Made by a program: the position numbers and the translations under genes. Under the pieces are notes generated by a model, which was given only the letters and a program-made list of their open reading frames with translations, was not told the origin of the DNA and searched no databases. 56,962 nucleotides of DNA from Nostoc sp. CCCryo 231-06 (GTDB lineage: Bacteria > Cyanobacteriota > Cyanobacteriia > Cyanobacteriales > Nostocaceae): contig JAHCSU010000554.1 of NCBI GenBank assembly GCA_023522315.1, positions 1 to 56,962 of the forward strand, in the 5' to 3' direction. Each line of letters begins with the position of its first letter. Within the stretch, counting starts at the first letter, position 1. Below, piece after piece: positions 35,003-45,564 of the stretch.

Positions 35003-36475
35003 ATGCTTAATACAAGTTTGTTTAAATTCCTAACTCAGCCAGTTGTGGGTGTGGCTTTGTTAACTGCTGTCAATGCCGTTGTGCCATTTGCGAGTCTAGC
35101 TCAGGGACAACCATTACCACCAACAACACCAACACCAACCACATCAACACAATTAGATACTAATTATTCATTAGGAGGCGGCGATCGCATCCGTGTAAAT
35201 GTATTTGAAGTACCTGAATATACAGGTGAATATCAAATTCCCCCAGGTGGAGCAATCAACCTACCTCTAATTGGCAGTGTGTCAGTCCTTGGTCTAACAA
35301 CTGAACAGGCTGCTGACGAAATTGCCAGAAGATATGCTCGCTTCCTCAAACGTCCCTTAATCTCAGTCAATTTGTTATCGTCTCGTCCCATCAATATTTT
35401 CGTTGCCGGAGAGGTGACACGTCCAGGGGCTTACACCCTGAGCTTGAGCGGAGGCGCGGGAGACAATCCAGGCGTACAATACCCGACTGTATTAGCCGCA
35501 CTGACAACAGCACAGGGCGTAACCTTGGCTGCGGATGTGACTCAAGTTCAATTACGGCGTAAAATAGGGCGCTCCTCAGAGCAAACCGTCAGTATCAATT
35601 TGAAAGAACTCATCCAAACAGGCAAGTTATCACAGGATATTACCTTGCGGGATGGAGACACTATAGTTGTGCCAACTGCAACCACCTTCAACGTCGCAGA
35701 ATCCCGCAATATATTTGCAGCTAACTTTGCCGCTAGCCAAACCACACCCCGCACGGTAACAATTATCGGTGAAGTTAACCGTCCCGGTTCCTATCTTGTC
35801 ACCCCAGCTAGCACAGATGCACAGGGGGGAGGCGCAACCAATAACAGTGGTACTACCACTCCCAATGGTCTACCAAATGTGACGCGGGTAATTCAACTAG
35901 CTGGGGGAATTACAGCACAGGCTGATATTCGTAATCTCAAGCTACGCCGACCTACAAGATCTGGTTCAGAACAAGCTATAGATATCAATCTTTGGCAATT
36001 ATTACAGAGTGGTGACGCCAATCAAGATATCATCGTGCAAGACGGAGATACAATTGTTATTCCGACGGCAACTGAAATCAACCCCGCAGAAGCCATTCAA
36101 TTAGCTACCACTACTTTGTCTCCTGCACGCATTCAAGTTGGTGTAGTAGGCGAAGTTAAAAGACCAGGGTTAACAGACGTTCAGCCGAATAGCTCTTTAA
36201 ATCAAGCTATACTCGCTGCTGGAGGATTTAATGATGCCAGAGCTAGTAGTGATTCTGTTGATTTGATTCGCCTCAACCCTAATGGTTCTGTAACTAAACG
36301 GATAGTCAAAATGGATTTTTCTGCTGGGATTAATGAGCAAACTAATCCCATACTCCGCAATAATGATGTTGTGGTAGTCAACCGATCTGGTTTAGCTCAG
36401 ACTGGCGATACCACAAACACTATAACTGGGCCTCTAGGCGTTATTTTTAATATTCTGAGGTTGTTCGGAATCTAG
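35003..36475 (+). CDS. Polysaccharide biosynthesis/export protein (Wza-like, SLBB domains)
   Basis: A 490-residue periplasmic/outer-membrane protein. Signal peptide at residues 1-34 with cleavage likely after SLAQ. A Pro/Thr-rich linker is followed by the polysaccharide-export domain (GGGDRIRVNVFEVPEYTGEY; INLPLIGSVSVLGLTTEQAA). Three SLBB-type units follow (INIFVAGEVTRPGAYTL; VTIIGEVNRPGSYLV; IQVGVVGEVKRPGLTDV), with two LRRK/LKELIQTG-type repeats between them. It probably forms the export channel for capsule or envelope polysaccharide. The ATG at 35003 starts a proper signal peptide; the frame is open 30 bp further up from a TTG. Confidence 0.9.
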   Translation: MLNTSLFKFLTQPVVGVALLTAVNAVVPFASLAQGQPLPPTTPTPTTSTQLDTNYSLGGGDRIRVNVFEVPEYTGEYQIPPGGAINLPLIGSVSVLGLTTEQAADEIARRYARFLKRPLISVNLLSSRPINIFVAGEVTRPGAYTLSLSGGAGDNPGVQYPTVLAALTTAQGVTLAADVTQVQLRRKIGRSSEQTVSINLKELIQTGKLSQDITLRDGDTIVVPTATTFNVAESRNIFAANFAASQTTPRTVTIIGEVNRPGSYLVTPASTDAQGGGATNNSGTTTPNGLPNVTRVIQLAGGITAQADIRNLKLRRPTRSGSEQAIDINLWQLLQSGDANQDIIVQDGDTIVIPTATEINPAEAIQLATTTLSPARIQVGVVGEVKRPGLTDVQPNSSLNQAILAAGGFNDARASSDSVDLIRLNPNGSVTKRIVKMDFSAGINEQTNPILRNNDVVVVNRSGLAQTGDTTNTITGPLGVIFNILRLFGI

Positions 36476-37015
36476 TTTAAAATACATTTGTAAATAGGGG
36501 ACGTTGCTCAACCCTCTTCGTCCCCAAAATTACACTATCTATCAGTCAAGGCTGAATAGTCAAGAGTTAACCATCTCACTGTTAGAGCATTGCTCCCGTT
36601 GCGATCGCTAACTTTTCTCTAAGGGAACTCCAAGAAATAAATTATCCCAATTTCTGGACTCAACACTACTGTTTTTTCCCCAGCTAAGAGATCCCTGCTC
36701 CCCTGCACTAAATGCGTACCCCATTGGGGAAGCTACGCGTAGCGTCCCGCAGCGATGGGATATTTTTTTAGTTGGAAGTCCCGGCGATGTCTAACGACAA
36801 GCCGCTACGCGTCTAGGCTCATGTCTAAAATCTGTGAATTGTTTAATTCGATCCTTAATTACCAGCAAAAAAAATCTTTACTCAAAATTCAATCTATCAA
36901 AATAGTGAATTCATTTCATAACTCATGGCGCAAGAATTTCTATCTAGGGAACGATATGGCAAATGAGCTAAATGAAGTAGAAATAGTATACTAAGTCACA
37001 TTGAGATTGTATTCT
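36476..37015. repeat. Gene-free stretch with dispersed repeats
   Basis: GGGGAAGCTACGCGTAGCGT (36726) is shared with 14657. GGCGATGTCTAACGACAAGC with CGCTACGCG (36783-36813) is of the GGCGATGTCTACG dispersed family. A 79-codon frame across them is not convincing as a gene. Confidence 0.6.
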
Positions 37016-37462
37016 ATGAAATTGAATTATGTTACAAAACAGCTTTCTACAGTAAAACGCTGGATGGCTACAACACTGTTTTGTATGTTAGCGATCGCTT
37101 TTGTTTGGCAAGGTGCATTTTTATCGAACACTTCAGCAATGGCTGCTCCTACTGCAACCTTGATCGCATCATCAGACGCAGGCGATAAAGTTCAAGAAAA
37201 AACCAGTAAAGATGCTGGACGAGCCAAAAATTTCATCGAAGATACAAAAGATAAAGTTAAGCAAGCTGCAAAGAGCAACGCCAGTAAAGTTGATCAAGCA
37301 ACAGACAATGGTAGTTTTGTTGAGCGCAAAGCTAAGAAAGATGCGGCTACAATTCAGAGAAGAGCAGACGAAGATGCCGCTCGGACTAAAGAAGCAGTAG
37401 ACAAAACAAAAAATGTTGTTGAGCGCACTGTTGATAATATCAAAGATGCTTTTGGTAAATAG
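37016..37462 (+). CDS. Secreted LEA-like hydrophilic protein
   Basis: A 148-residue protein with an N-terminal hydrophobic signal (MATTLFCMLAIAFVWQGAFL), cleavage probably near SAMA. A Lys/Asp/Ala-rich amphipathic tail follows (TSKDAGRAKNFIEDTKDKVK; EDAARTKEAVDKTKNVVERT). The tail resembles group 3 LEA or apolipoprotein-like helices linked with desiccation or membrane protection. The family is not firmly recognised. ATG at 37016 preferred over a TTG at 37001. A hairpin terminator follows 36 bp after the stop. Confidence 0.7.
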   Translation: MKLNYVTKQLSTVKRWMATTLFCMLAIAFVWQGAFLSNTSAMAAPTATLIASSDAGDKVQEKTSKDAGRAKNFIEDTKDKVKQAAKSNASKVDQATDNGSFVERKAKKDAATIQRRADEDAARTKEAVDKTKNVVERTVDNIKDAFGK

Positions 37463-37497
37463 TAATCCTATTTGATTTCATTCAAATCGAAAGGCTT

Positions 37498-37530
37498 AGA
37501 TTCCCGACTTTTGTAATCAGTCGGGAATCT
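37498..37530 (+). terminator. 12-bp hairpin terminator
   Basis: AGATTCCCGACT (37498-37509), 9-base loop, AGTCGGGAATCT (37519-37530), then TGCTGTTTA. Confidence 0.8.
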
Positions 37531-38004
37531 TGCTGTTTACAAATAATTTAAGAAAGTCTAAAATTATTGCACAGATTAATTTATAAACTTTCTGCCGTGA
37601 TTCTAATCGGCATGTTATTTGCTAGTTATCTCAGAAGTCAGACAAAATTTTATAATTATTAATTTAGAAAGATTATTTTACTAAAGAAATACTGAGTTTA
37701 GCTAAAGCGAGTGATCTAATTAAGAAATTTTCGCAAGCTGCTGCTGAAAGGCTTGTTTTTATACGAATTCAAAGCTATCTTTAAGTAGCATCACTTATTG
37801 ACAAATGTGCTTTGAGTTTAACTGATTTCAACCTTGTTTTGACGAATTGTTAATGGTTAACAAATTTTCCACCATTATTAATTACGAAGTTATACTTTCC
37901 GCTACAACTTAGTAACAATGTTAAGAGTCTGATTATGTGAACAACCCGACCGTGGGAAAATCAAAATACCGAAAACCTGAAATTAGAGAGGAAAACCCTA
38001 TAAT
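37531..38004. other. Gene-free AT-rich stretch upstream of dxs
   Basis: About 470 bases without a gene. It should contain the dxs promoter; a GAGAGGA ribosome-binding site lies at 37986-37992. No riboswitch-like fold was evident by eye. Confidence 0.45.
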
Positions 38005-39912
38005 ATGCATCTGAGCGAAATCACCCATCCTAATCAGTTGCACGGTTTATCTGTTCGCCAACTGCAACAGATTGCCCGTCAGATTCGAGATAAGCATCTC
38101 CAAACCGTAGCAGTTAATGGTGGACACTTGGGGCCAGGGTTGGGTGTTGTAGAATTAACACTAGGACTTTACCAGACACTGGACTTAGATCGGGATAAAG
38201 TGATTTGGGATGTAGGACACCAGGCTTATCCCCACAAACTGCTTACAGGACGCTATGATCGCTTCCACACCCTCAGACAAAAAGACGGAGTTGCAGGTTA
38301 TCTCAAACTCTGTGAAAACAAGTTTGACCACTTTGGGGCTGGACATGCTTCTACAAGTATTTCAGCAGCATTGGGCATGGCTTTAGCGCGAGACTTAAAA
38401 GGAGAAAAATTTAAAGCCGTTGCTGTGATTGGGGATGGGGCGCTGACTGGTGGTATGGCTTTAGAAGCCATCAACCATGCCGGACACTTGCCGAAAACTA
38501 ACCTGTTGGTTGTTCTCAACGACAACGACATGTCTATATCTCGCAACGTCGGCGCGATTCCCCGCTATCTGAACAAAATGCGCCTCAGCCAGCCGGTGCA
38601 ATTTATTAAAGATAATCTTGAAGAACAATTTAAGCAAATTCCCTTCGTGGGTGAATCCCTGTCTCCCGAACTCGGACGCATCAAAGAAGGCATGAAACGC
38701 TTGGCTGTTCCCAAGGTAGGTGCAGTTTTTGAAGAACTTGGCTTTACCTACATTGGGCCAGTCGATGGGCATAATCTCGAAGAATTGATTGCCACCTTCC
38801 AACAGGCACATCAGATACAAGGCCCAGTTTTGGTACATGTAGCAACAGTCAAAGGCAAAGGTTATGAAATTGCCGAACTAGATCAAGTTGGCTACCACGC
38901 CCAAAGCCCCTTTAACGTCGCAACTGGCAAAGCTATTCCTTCCAATAAACCCAAACCCCCGGCTTATGCCAAAGTCTTTTCTCACACTCTGGTGAAACTT
39001 GCCGAACAAAACCCAAAAATCGTTGGGATTACTGCGGCGATGGCAACGGGGACAGGCTTAGATAAACTTCAAGCCAAACTGCCCAATCAATATATTGATG
39101 TCGGCATTGCTGAACAACACGCAATCACCCTAGCAGCAGGACTGGCAACTCAAGGGATGCGCCCCGTAGCCGCCATTTATTCTACCTTTCTGCAACGCGC
39201 TTATGACCAGATAATTCACGATGTCTGCATCCAAAACTTGCCAGTATTCTTCTGTTTGGATAGGGCAGGAATTGTCGGATCTGATGGGCCCACCCACCAG
39301 GGTATGTATGACATCGCTTATCTGCGTTGCATTCCCAATATAGTAATAATGGCACCCAAAGACGAAGCAGAACTGCAACGCATGGTAGTAACTGGCGTTA
39401 ACCATACCAGTGGGCCGATCGCTATGCGCTATCCTCGTGGCAATGGCTACGGTGTCCCTCTGATGGAAGAAGGTTGGGAACCTTTAGAAATCGGCAAAGG
39501 AGAAATTCTGCGTACAGGCGATGACGTGTTAATCGTCGGCTATGGCACAATGGTTTATCCAGGAATGCAAGCTGCGGAAATTCTCAGCGAACATGGCATT
39601 GAAGCAACTGTAATTAATGCCCGTTTTGTTAAGCCTTTGGATACCGAGTTGATTTTACCTTTAGCTAAGAAAATCGGCCGCGTTATCACTTTAGAAGAAG
39701 GCTGTGTCATGGGTGGCTTTGGTTCTGCGATCGCTGAAGCCTTAATGGATGCAGATATTCTCGTTCCTGTCAAGCGATTCGGTGTTCCAGATGTGTTAGT
39801 AGATCATGCTGAACCCAATGAATCTAAAACAGAACTAGGTTTAACTAGCCATCAAATAGCAGAGAGAGTGTTGCAAGCTTTCTTTAAGCAGCAAGTATCT
39901 GCTGTGGTTTAG
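38005..39912 (+). CDS. dxs: 1-deoxy-D-xylulose-5-phosphate synthase
   Basis: A 635-residue thiamine-diphosphate enzyme that joins pyruvate and glyceraldehyde-3-phosphate in the first step of the MEP isoprenoid pathway, which feeds carotenoids, phytol and quinones. The motifs are [15 protein letters not shown], the ThDP motif [18 protein letters not shown]...[20 protein letters not shown], the glutamate in DVGIAEQHA, and [16 protein letters not shown]. Length normal. A GGGGCTTAAGCCCC palindrome after the stop may terminate it. Confidence 0.97.
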   Translation: MHLSEITHPNQLHGLSVRQLQQIARQIRDKHLQTVAVNGGHLGPGLGVVELTLGLYQTLDLDRDKVIWDVGHQAYPHKLLTGRYDRFHTLRQKDGVAGYLKLCENKFDHFGAGHASTSISAALGMALARDLKGEKFKAVAVIGDGALTGGMALEAINHAGHLPKTNLLVVLNDNDMSISRNVGAIPRYLNKMRLSQPVQFIKDNLEEQFKQIPFVGESLSPELGRIKEGMKRLAVPKVGAVFEELGFTYIGPVDGHNLEELIATFQQAHQIQGPVLVHVATVKGKGYEIAELDQVGYHAQSPFNVATGKAIPSNKPKPPAYAKVFSHTLVKLAEQNPKIVGITAAMATGTGLDKLQAKLPNQYIDVGIAEQHAITLAAGLATQGMRPVAAIYSTFLQRAYDQIIHDVCIQNLPVFFCLDRAGIVGSDGPTHQGMYDIAYLRCIPNIVIMAPKDEAELQRMVVTGVNHTSGPIAMRYPRGNGYGVPLMEEGWEPLEIGKGEILRTGDDVLIVGYGTMVYPGMQAAEILSEHGIEATVINARFVKPLDTELILPLAKKIGRVITLEEGCVMGGFGSAIAEALMDADILVPVKRFGVPDVLVDHAEPNESKTELGLTSHQIAERVLQAFFKQQVSAVV

Positions 39913-40264
39913 TACACTCTGGCGGAAGTTTGCGTACCTTTAATACAGGGGGCTTAAGCCCCTTGTCTGTTAATTCTTTGTAGACTGAATCGCCCACACC
40001 TAAATAAATTGTATTTACTCAAGTGTGAGCGATCGCCACATCAAATTTAGGAAAACTTTCCTACTTAACTACCTTCAGCGATCGCAATAAAATTAAAAGC
40101 GGACTTTTCTTTCGTAACCGCCTGAAGATTTGCAAACCTGTCATTTTTGGTCTACTGAAAGTCAGACAGTTGGTTCCAGTCATAAATTTTTTACCTTATT
40201 TTTTGTAATTCTGTATTCAATGCACCCGAAATCTATCTACTTCGATTACCCAAATTTATTCAAA
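39913..40264. other. Intergenic with dxs terminator and HIP1 sites
   Basis: GGGGCTTAAGCCCC at 39949-39962 is a perfect palindrome followed by TTG, a plausible dxs terminator. The rest contains only GCGATCGC sites. Confidence 0.5.
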
Positions 40265-40985
40265 TTATTTCAGTTTGGAAATAATCTTTTGTAGATTCTT
40301 GGGTCGATAGTCTTTGCGGTTTTTCAAACGGTAGATCGCGCTTTCATGAAGGTCTTCAATGGCATCGCTAACCTCACGAAACTTGATTCCTGCCAATTTA
40401 AAGAATCCAACATTGTTTTTAAAATCACATTCATAATTGGGGTTAATACCTGTCGGAATCACACTTGTATCGAAGTCAAGCCCCAATTTCATTTCACTAA
40501 TAGAATCAATCATCCACTGTAAGGCAGCATCTGATAACCCACTATGTTCTTGCGTTCCACCACCAACGCAACCATGTACACCAGGAAACCACTTTTGAAT
40601 CAGCTGCTGGTTTTCAGCCTCAGGATGCTTTTTCATGGGGGTAACATCAAAGATTTCGCGGATTTCGTCGATCGCGATCGCCATAAGCTTGACGGTATTC
40701 TACTGCTGTCTTATCCTTGGGTTTAATACCCCGGTTACGGTAAAGCTCATAAGCTTCATGTGCTTTGGTGATATGGGGGCGGTCTAGAAGACCAGAGCAA
40801 TAGATCATCCCCGCTAGACTCCTAACTGTGTAAGCACCACGACTGAAACCAAACAGATAGATTTCGTCACCAGAAACATAATTGAGACTAAGAAATCGGT
40901 AGCAATCTTCTATATTTCTATCGATTCCTAGTCCGGTAGCTCCCCCTAAATTCTTTCTTGTTAAAGTAAAAAATATTGCCCATCT
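40265..40985 (-). pseudogene. DUF2235 (Tle1-like phospholipase/hydrolase fold) gene remnant
   Basis: Two frames on the minus strand match one DUF2235 protein. From about 40985 to 40690: GGATGLGIDRNIEDCYRFL, the nucleophile segment LFGFSRGAYTVRSLAGM and EYRQAYGD. From 40684 to 40265: AIDEIREIFDVTPMKKHPEA, WFPGVHGCVGGG and GLSDAALQWMI. The start with the usual CDGTW motif is missing (mtnA begins 18 bp upstream). The middle (expected VWDTVG region) is also gone. The break is at the GCGATCGCGATCG sequence around 40668-40685, as if a deletion ran between two HIP1 sites. Not functional as it stands. Confidence 0.8.
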
Positions 40986-41002
40986 ACTAACTACCTCTTT
41001 CT

Positions 41003-42064
41003 ATGACACCTTCTACAAACCAGGTTTATCCCGTTATTTGGCACAACGACTCAGTGTCACTAATTGACCAAACTCGCTTACCCAACGAATATACATTTGT
41101 GGAAATTCACCGCAGTGAAGATATGGCGCGGGCGATTAAAACCATGATTGTGCGAGGTGCGCCTGCAATTGGCGTGGCTGCGGGGTATGGAATGTATCTT
41201 GGTGCAAGGGAAATTAAAACAAGCGATCGCCACGAATTTTTGCAACACTTAGATAAAGTAGCCCAACTGTTGCGTTCTACTCGTCCCACGGCGGTAAATT
41301 TATTTTGGGCAATCAGCCGGATGCTGAAAGCCGCCTACGAAACGCTGGGAACGGTAGAAGAAATTAAGCAAAACCTTTTCCAAACAGCCCAAGCAATTAA
41401 TACTGAAGATTTGGAAACCTGTCAGGCGATTGGCGACAATGGTTTGGCAGTTTTACCCAATACTCCAGAAAAGCTGACGCTGCTTACCCACTGCAACGCT
41501 GGGGCATTGGCTACGGCTGGTTATGGCACAGCTTTGGGTGTTGTACGTTCCGCTTGGAGGGAAGGACGTTTAGAGCGTTTATTTGCTGATGAAACCCGTC
41601 CGCGTTTGCAAGGCGCAAAACTCACCACTTGGGAATGTGTGCAAGAAGGGATTCCAGTGACATTAATTACTGATAATATGGCAGCCCATTGCATGAAACA
41701 GGGTTTGATTCATGCTGTAGTTGTGGGTGCTGATCGCATTGCTGCTAATGGCGACACTGCTAACAAAATTGGTACATATAGTGTAGCGATCGCAGCTAAA
41801 GCACATAATATCCCTTTCTTTGTGGCTGCACCCCTTTCCACCGTTGATTTTGAATTAGCCGATGGCAGCAAAATTCCCATTGAGGAACGCGATCCAACGG
41901 AAATCTATCAAGTTGGTGATACCATTCTCACTCCTGCGGGTGTAGATTTTTACAACCCTGCTTTTGATGTGACTCCAGCTAATTTGATTACAGCCATCAT
42001 TACAGAGAATGGAGCGATCGCACCTCATAAATTAGCAAAATCACAGGTAAAGCAATTAGTGTAA
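41003..42064 (+). CDS. mtnA: S-methyl-5-thioribose-1-phosphate isomerase
   Basis: A 353-residue isomerase of the methionine salvage pathway, converting methylthioribose-1-phosphate to methylthioribulose-1-phosphate. The motifs are [39 protein letters not shown] (catalytic Cys) and [20 protein letters not shown] (catalytic Asp). C-terminal IEERDPTEI is also typical. Length normal. No other salvage genes nearby. Confidence 0.95.
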   Translation: MTPSTNQVYPVIWHNDSVSLIDQTRLPNEYTFVEIHRSEDMARAIKTMIVRGAPAIGVAAGYGMYLGAREIKTSDRHEFLQHLDKVAQLLRSTRPTAVNLFWAISRMLKAAYETLGTVEEIKQNLFQTAQAINTEDLETCQAIGDNGLAVLPNTPEKLTLLTHCNAGALATAGYGTALGVVRSAWREGRLERLFADETRPRLQGAKLTTWECVQEGIPVTLITDNMAAHCMKQGLIHAVVVGADRIAANGDTANKIGTYSVAIAAKAHNIPFFVAAPLSTVDFELADGSKIPIEERDPTEIYQVGDTILTPAGVDFYNPAFDVTPANLITAIITENGAIAPHKLAKSQVKQLV

Positions 42065-42198
42065 TCAATGGGTAAATAAGTTCGTAGTAAGGACTTTAGT
42101 GCTTAGAAGATAAGGACTAAAGTCCTTACTACAAACCTTCAATCAAAACTAGCTTGACGAACTACTAGAAGTGAACTTCTCCCTGTCTGAAATTGAAA

Positions 42199-42402
42199 CT
42201 AATCCAGAACTTTTCTTCTCAGCCTTTCTAGTTCCTCATCTACATCTTCCTCATCCATGCGAGAAAGTTCGTATGCTAGGCGAGCCTGACGCTCTAAAGC
42301 CTCAGATTTCGCTGTTGTCTCACTTGCTGCAAATGCCTTTTCCCAAACCTCCCATTTATCCTTGGGTTCTTTATCAATATCGGGCTTTTCTTGATTTGTC
42401 AT
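42199..42402 (-). CDS. Small charged hypothetical protein
   Basis: A 67-residue soluble protein, strongly charged and helical (KWEVWEKAFAASETTAKSEA; EEDVDEELERLRRKVL). I do not recognise a named family. The opposite-strand frame over it is longer but has no protein-like composition. ATG start at 42402. Confidence is moderate because of the size. Confidence 0.6.
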   Translation of the reverse strand: MTNQEKPDIDKEPKDKWEVWEKAFAASETTAKSEALERQARLAYELSRMDEEDVDEELERLRRKVLD

Positions 42403-42614
42403 AAAAATTTCTCAAGGGATGGAATAGGACTATATCTAGCAAGCCCAAAACCAACTCGTGTTTAACCACTTGTTAAAAAATTTTCACGTTCCAAGCTCGA
42501 ATATACTTTTATCCCTAAAGTTCAAGTCTTTCCCTCTCCGACTCGGAGAGGGACAGTTTTTGCGTAGCAAAACCAGGGAGAGGTCTTTTATTCGACTAAT
42601 TAGCCCTAGTAAAC

Positions 42615-44037
42615 TTAACCAAAATGCTGAATAATTGCGTCGGCAAATTCAGAACATTTTAAGGGTTCAACTGGCGGTTCTAACAACCGGGCTAAATCGT
42701 AGGTGACTTGACTACTTGCGATCGCATCGCTTAAACCTTTCTTAACTAAGTCTGCGGCTTCTTGCCAACCCATAAATTCCAGCATCATCACACCAGACAA
42801 AATCACTGAACCAGGATTAATCCGATCCAATCCGGCGTGTTTGGGTGCAGTGCCGTGGGTAGCTTCAAATATGGCACTAGAATCACCAATATTTGCCCCT
42901 GGCCCCATTCCCAATCCACCAACAATCGCAGCGGCCGCATCAGACAAATAATCGCCGTTCAAGTTCATCGTCGCCAAAATCGAATACTCATCCGGTCTGG
43001 TTTGGATTTGTTGAAAAATACTGTCAGCAATCCGGTCATTCACCAAAACTTTCTCTTTCCATTTGCCATCGCCGTGGGTTGCCCAAATTGTGTTAAGAAC
43101 AGTTTCAACTTCCTTGACAACTTGCGCTTTCTTCTCTGGAGTGAGATTATCAAACCCAGGTTCAATCTGGCGGGCGTTTTCTTCCAAGGAAATATTCGGA
43201 TTTTTTTCCTTGTTACTCAAAATCCAAGATTCCTGTTCAGTGACAGTTTCTTGGCGAAATTCACTGGTTGCTAGTTCATAACCCCAATCGCGGAAAGCGC
43301 CTTCGGTGTACTTCATGATGTTGCCCTTATGCACCAAAGTCACTTGTTGCTTGTTTTTGGGCAATAGCAAGGCGTGTTTGATGGCACGTCTGACTAGGCG
43401 CTGAGAACCAGTTTTGCTGATGGGTTTGATGCCAATACCAGAATCAAGAGGAATGCGTTTTTTCCCATGTTCTGGGGTGGCGGGGATCAGTTCTTCATTG
43501 AGAATTTTAATTAAGCGATCGCCGATTTCGCTACCTTGTCGCCACTCAATGCCTAAATAAATATCTTCCGTATTTTCCCGATAAACAATTACATCCAGCT
43601 TTTCGGGATTTTTGTGGGGTGAGGGCGTACCTGCATAGTAACGGCAAGGACGCACGCAGGCATACAAGTCAAAAATTTGCCGCAGTGCTACATTTAAAGA
43701 ACGAATTCCCCCCCCCAATGGGAGTAGTCAAAGGCCCTTTAATAGCTACACCATATTCTTCAATTGCTGTGAGAGTGTCTTGAGGTAAATACTGGTATGT
43801 GCCGTATAAATCGCAAGCTTCATCCCCAGCGTAAACCTTGAACCAACTAATTTGACGCTGACCCTTATATGCTTTGGCTACCGCAGCATCTAGCACCTTT
43901 TGGGTAGCAGGCCAGATATCTATACCTGTACCATCGCCGCGAATAAAGGGGATAATTGGATTGTCCGGTACGATTGGTTCACCATTTTTGAAGGTGATTT
44001 TTGCTCCGGCTGCGGGGGGGGTAATCTTTTCGTACAT
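42615..44037 (-). CDS. icd: NADP-dependent isocitrate dehydrogenase, apparent frameshift at a nine-C run
   Basis: About 473 residues in two frames. From 44037: [20 protein letters not shown] ... [14 protein letters not shown] ... [13 protein letters not shown]. The frame is then lost at nine C (43708-43716). The second frame resumes at [20 protein letters not shown] and runs through [38 protein letters not shown] and [20 protein letters not shown] to 42615. With eight C the protein is complete. It makes 2-oxoglutarate, the signal sensed by NtcA, and cyanobacteria rely on it, so a sequencing or assembly error is more likely than real loss. Divergent from gun4. Confidence 0.9.
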
Positions 44038-44312
44038 CGTTCACACACTCCTAATCGATACGCTGCTAGTCAAAAAAACCTTATGTGGCAGGCTTGTATA
44101 TTTTGCTATATCTTTTGTTCACCAAGCCATAAGGCGCAGATTTTCCCCCTATTCCCCTTGTACATTATTTGGGGATTAAGTGTGGGATTCAGTGAAGCGA
44201 TCGCAATTTTGTACGATCAAAAATAGTAAACTACTTTTCGCTATCAATGCTTCACTTTAGAGAATGCCCGATAGCTTACCGCTCTTTCACTGACCGTTAA
44301 CACAAGAATGGC

Positions 44313-45041
44313 ATGACAGACCCAATGATTTTATCAGGCCCTGCAAATGACATCGACTCCCTCCGACGAACGTTAATCGCTGGGTCTGAAAAAGTCCAAC
44401 AGCAGATAATCCCACAATTAGCTGAGTTGGGTAATGAGGGATTAGACGTGTTGATGGAATTTTTACTGAAACGACGTGAGAACCCAGCGACTTGGGTTGA
44501 TGGAAAAGCTTACCAAGTCCTATACAACTCTGATGCTCCTCTTGCCAAAGAATTTCTGCGCTCTTGTTTTCCTGAAGGAATTGTACCTCTAAAATCAGAG
44601 TGCGGGATTAACTACAATTCTTTGCAACAGCTACTTGCTGTTCAAGACTTCCAAGCAGCCGATCGCGTCACCATAGAAAAAATGTGTGAACTATCAGGGA
44701 CAACGGCTGTACAACGAAAATGGTTGTATTTTAGTGAGGTAGAAAATACCTCGGCTGTTGACTTGCAAACCATTAACAACCTCTGGTTAGTCCACTCCGA
44801 AGGTAAATTTGGCTTTTCAGTGCAGCGAGAAATCTGGTTGAGTTTGGGTAAAAATTGGGAGAATTTCTGGCCAAAAATTGGCTGGAAAGCAGGTAACATC
44901 TGGACGCGATACCCTAACGAGTTTACCTGGGATTTGAGTGCGCCTAGAGGTCATTTACCCCTTTCTAATCAACTTCGGGGAGTACGAGTCTTTGCTTCTT
45001 TACTCTCTCACCCAGCTTGGTTGAAGAATTCAGAAACATGA
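44313..45041 (+). CDS. gun4: GUN4, Mg-chelatase/tetrapyrrole regulator
   Basis: A 242-residue protein that binds protoporphyrin and Mg-protoporphyrin and stimulates Mg-chelatase in chlorophyll synthesis. An N-terminal helical bundle (about 5-85: QQQIIPQLAELGNEGLDVLM) is followed by the GUN4 core: NYNSLQQLLAVQDFQAADRV, INNLWLVHSEGKFGFSVQRE and FTWDLSAPRGHLPLSNQLRG. Length and two-domain layout match the genuine cyanobacterial GUN4 rather than the GUN4 domains attached to other proteins. 25 bp upstream of hicB. Confidence 0.92.
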   Translation: MTDPMILSGPANDIDSLRRTLIAGSEKVQQQIIPQLAELGNEGLDVLMEFLLKRRENPATWVDGKAYQVLYNSDAPLAKEFLRSCFPEGIVPLKSECGINYNSLQQLLAVQDFQAADRVTIEKMCELSGTTAVQRKWLYFSEVENTSAVDLQTINNLWLVHSEGKFGFSVQREIWLSLGKNWENFWPKIGWKAGNIWTRYPNEFTWDLSAPRGHLPLSNQLRGVRVFASLLSHPAWLKNSET

Positions 45042-45066
45042 TTTTGAGCCTACATACAAATAGATT

Positions 45067-45285
45067 ATGATCAATCCCACCAACCGAGAATTCTACGTGA
45101 TCATTGAACGGGATGAAAATGGCTACTATGTCGGAGAAGTCCTTCAGTTACAAGCCTGTTACAGTCAGGGAGAAACAATTGATGAGTTGATGGCTAACAT
45201 GAAAGAAGTAATTGAACTTTGTTTAGAAACAAAAAGTGATGAAGAAATACCAGAATTTATCGGGATTCAAAAGGTAGTAATTTAA
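45067..45285 (+). CDS. hicB: HicB-family antitoxin
   Basis: A 72-residue protein with a partial RNase H-like HicB fold (FYVIIERDENGYYVGEVLQL; TIDELMANMKEVIELCL). HicB neutralises HicA and often represses the operon. Its stop codon overlaps the ATG of hicA by one base. The order hicB-hicA is the reverse of the E. coli operon but common in cyanobacteria. Confidence 0.88.
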   Translation: MINPTNREFYVIIERDENGYYVGEVLQLQACYSQGETIDELMANMKEVIELCLETKSDEEIPEFIGIQKVVI

Positions 45286-45512
45286 TGCCAAAATTACCAG
45301 TTTTAACAGGTAAAACAGTTATTAACGCCCTTGAGAAAATAGGATTTCAGGCGGTGCGTCAAAAAGGCTCTCATGTACAAATGCAACATGAGGATGGGCG
45401 GTTAGTAACTATTCCTGTTCATGCTGGTAAAACAATAGGTAAAGGATTACTACGTAAAATACTACGCGATGCTGAACTGACCAGAGAAGAGTTTATAGCA
45501 TTGCTGGAATAA
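45285..45512 (+). CDS. hicA: HicA-family mRNA interferase toxin
   Basis: A 75-residue dsRBD-like toxin with the family pattern LTGKTVINALEKIGFQAVRQ, KGSHVQM (catalytic His) and VTIPVHAGKTIGKGLLRKIL. HicA cleaves mRNA and tmRNA. It starts on the last base of hicB. Confidence 0.92.
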   Translation: MPKLPVLTGKTVINALEKIGFQAVRQKGSHVQMQHEDGRLVTIPVHAGKTIGKGLLRKILRDAELTREEFIALLE

Positions 45513-45564
45513 TCAAGTTGGGAAGTTTTCTACCAATTCCAAATGCACAATCTCAAATTGGATA

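Noticed and set aside
34762-35010. 82-codon frame upstream of the polysaccharide export gene
   Set aside because: Starts with TTG, has no family resemblance and overlaps the start of the export gene.
36755-36994. 79-codon frame between the export gene and the LEA-like gene
   Set aside because: It begins inside dispersed repeats and has no upstream ribosome-binding site or recognisable sequence.
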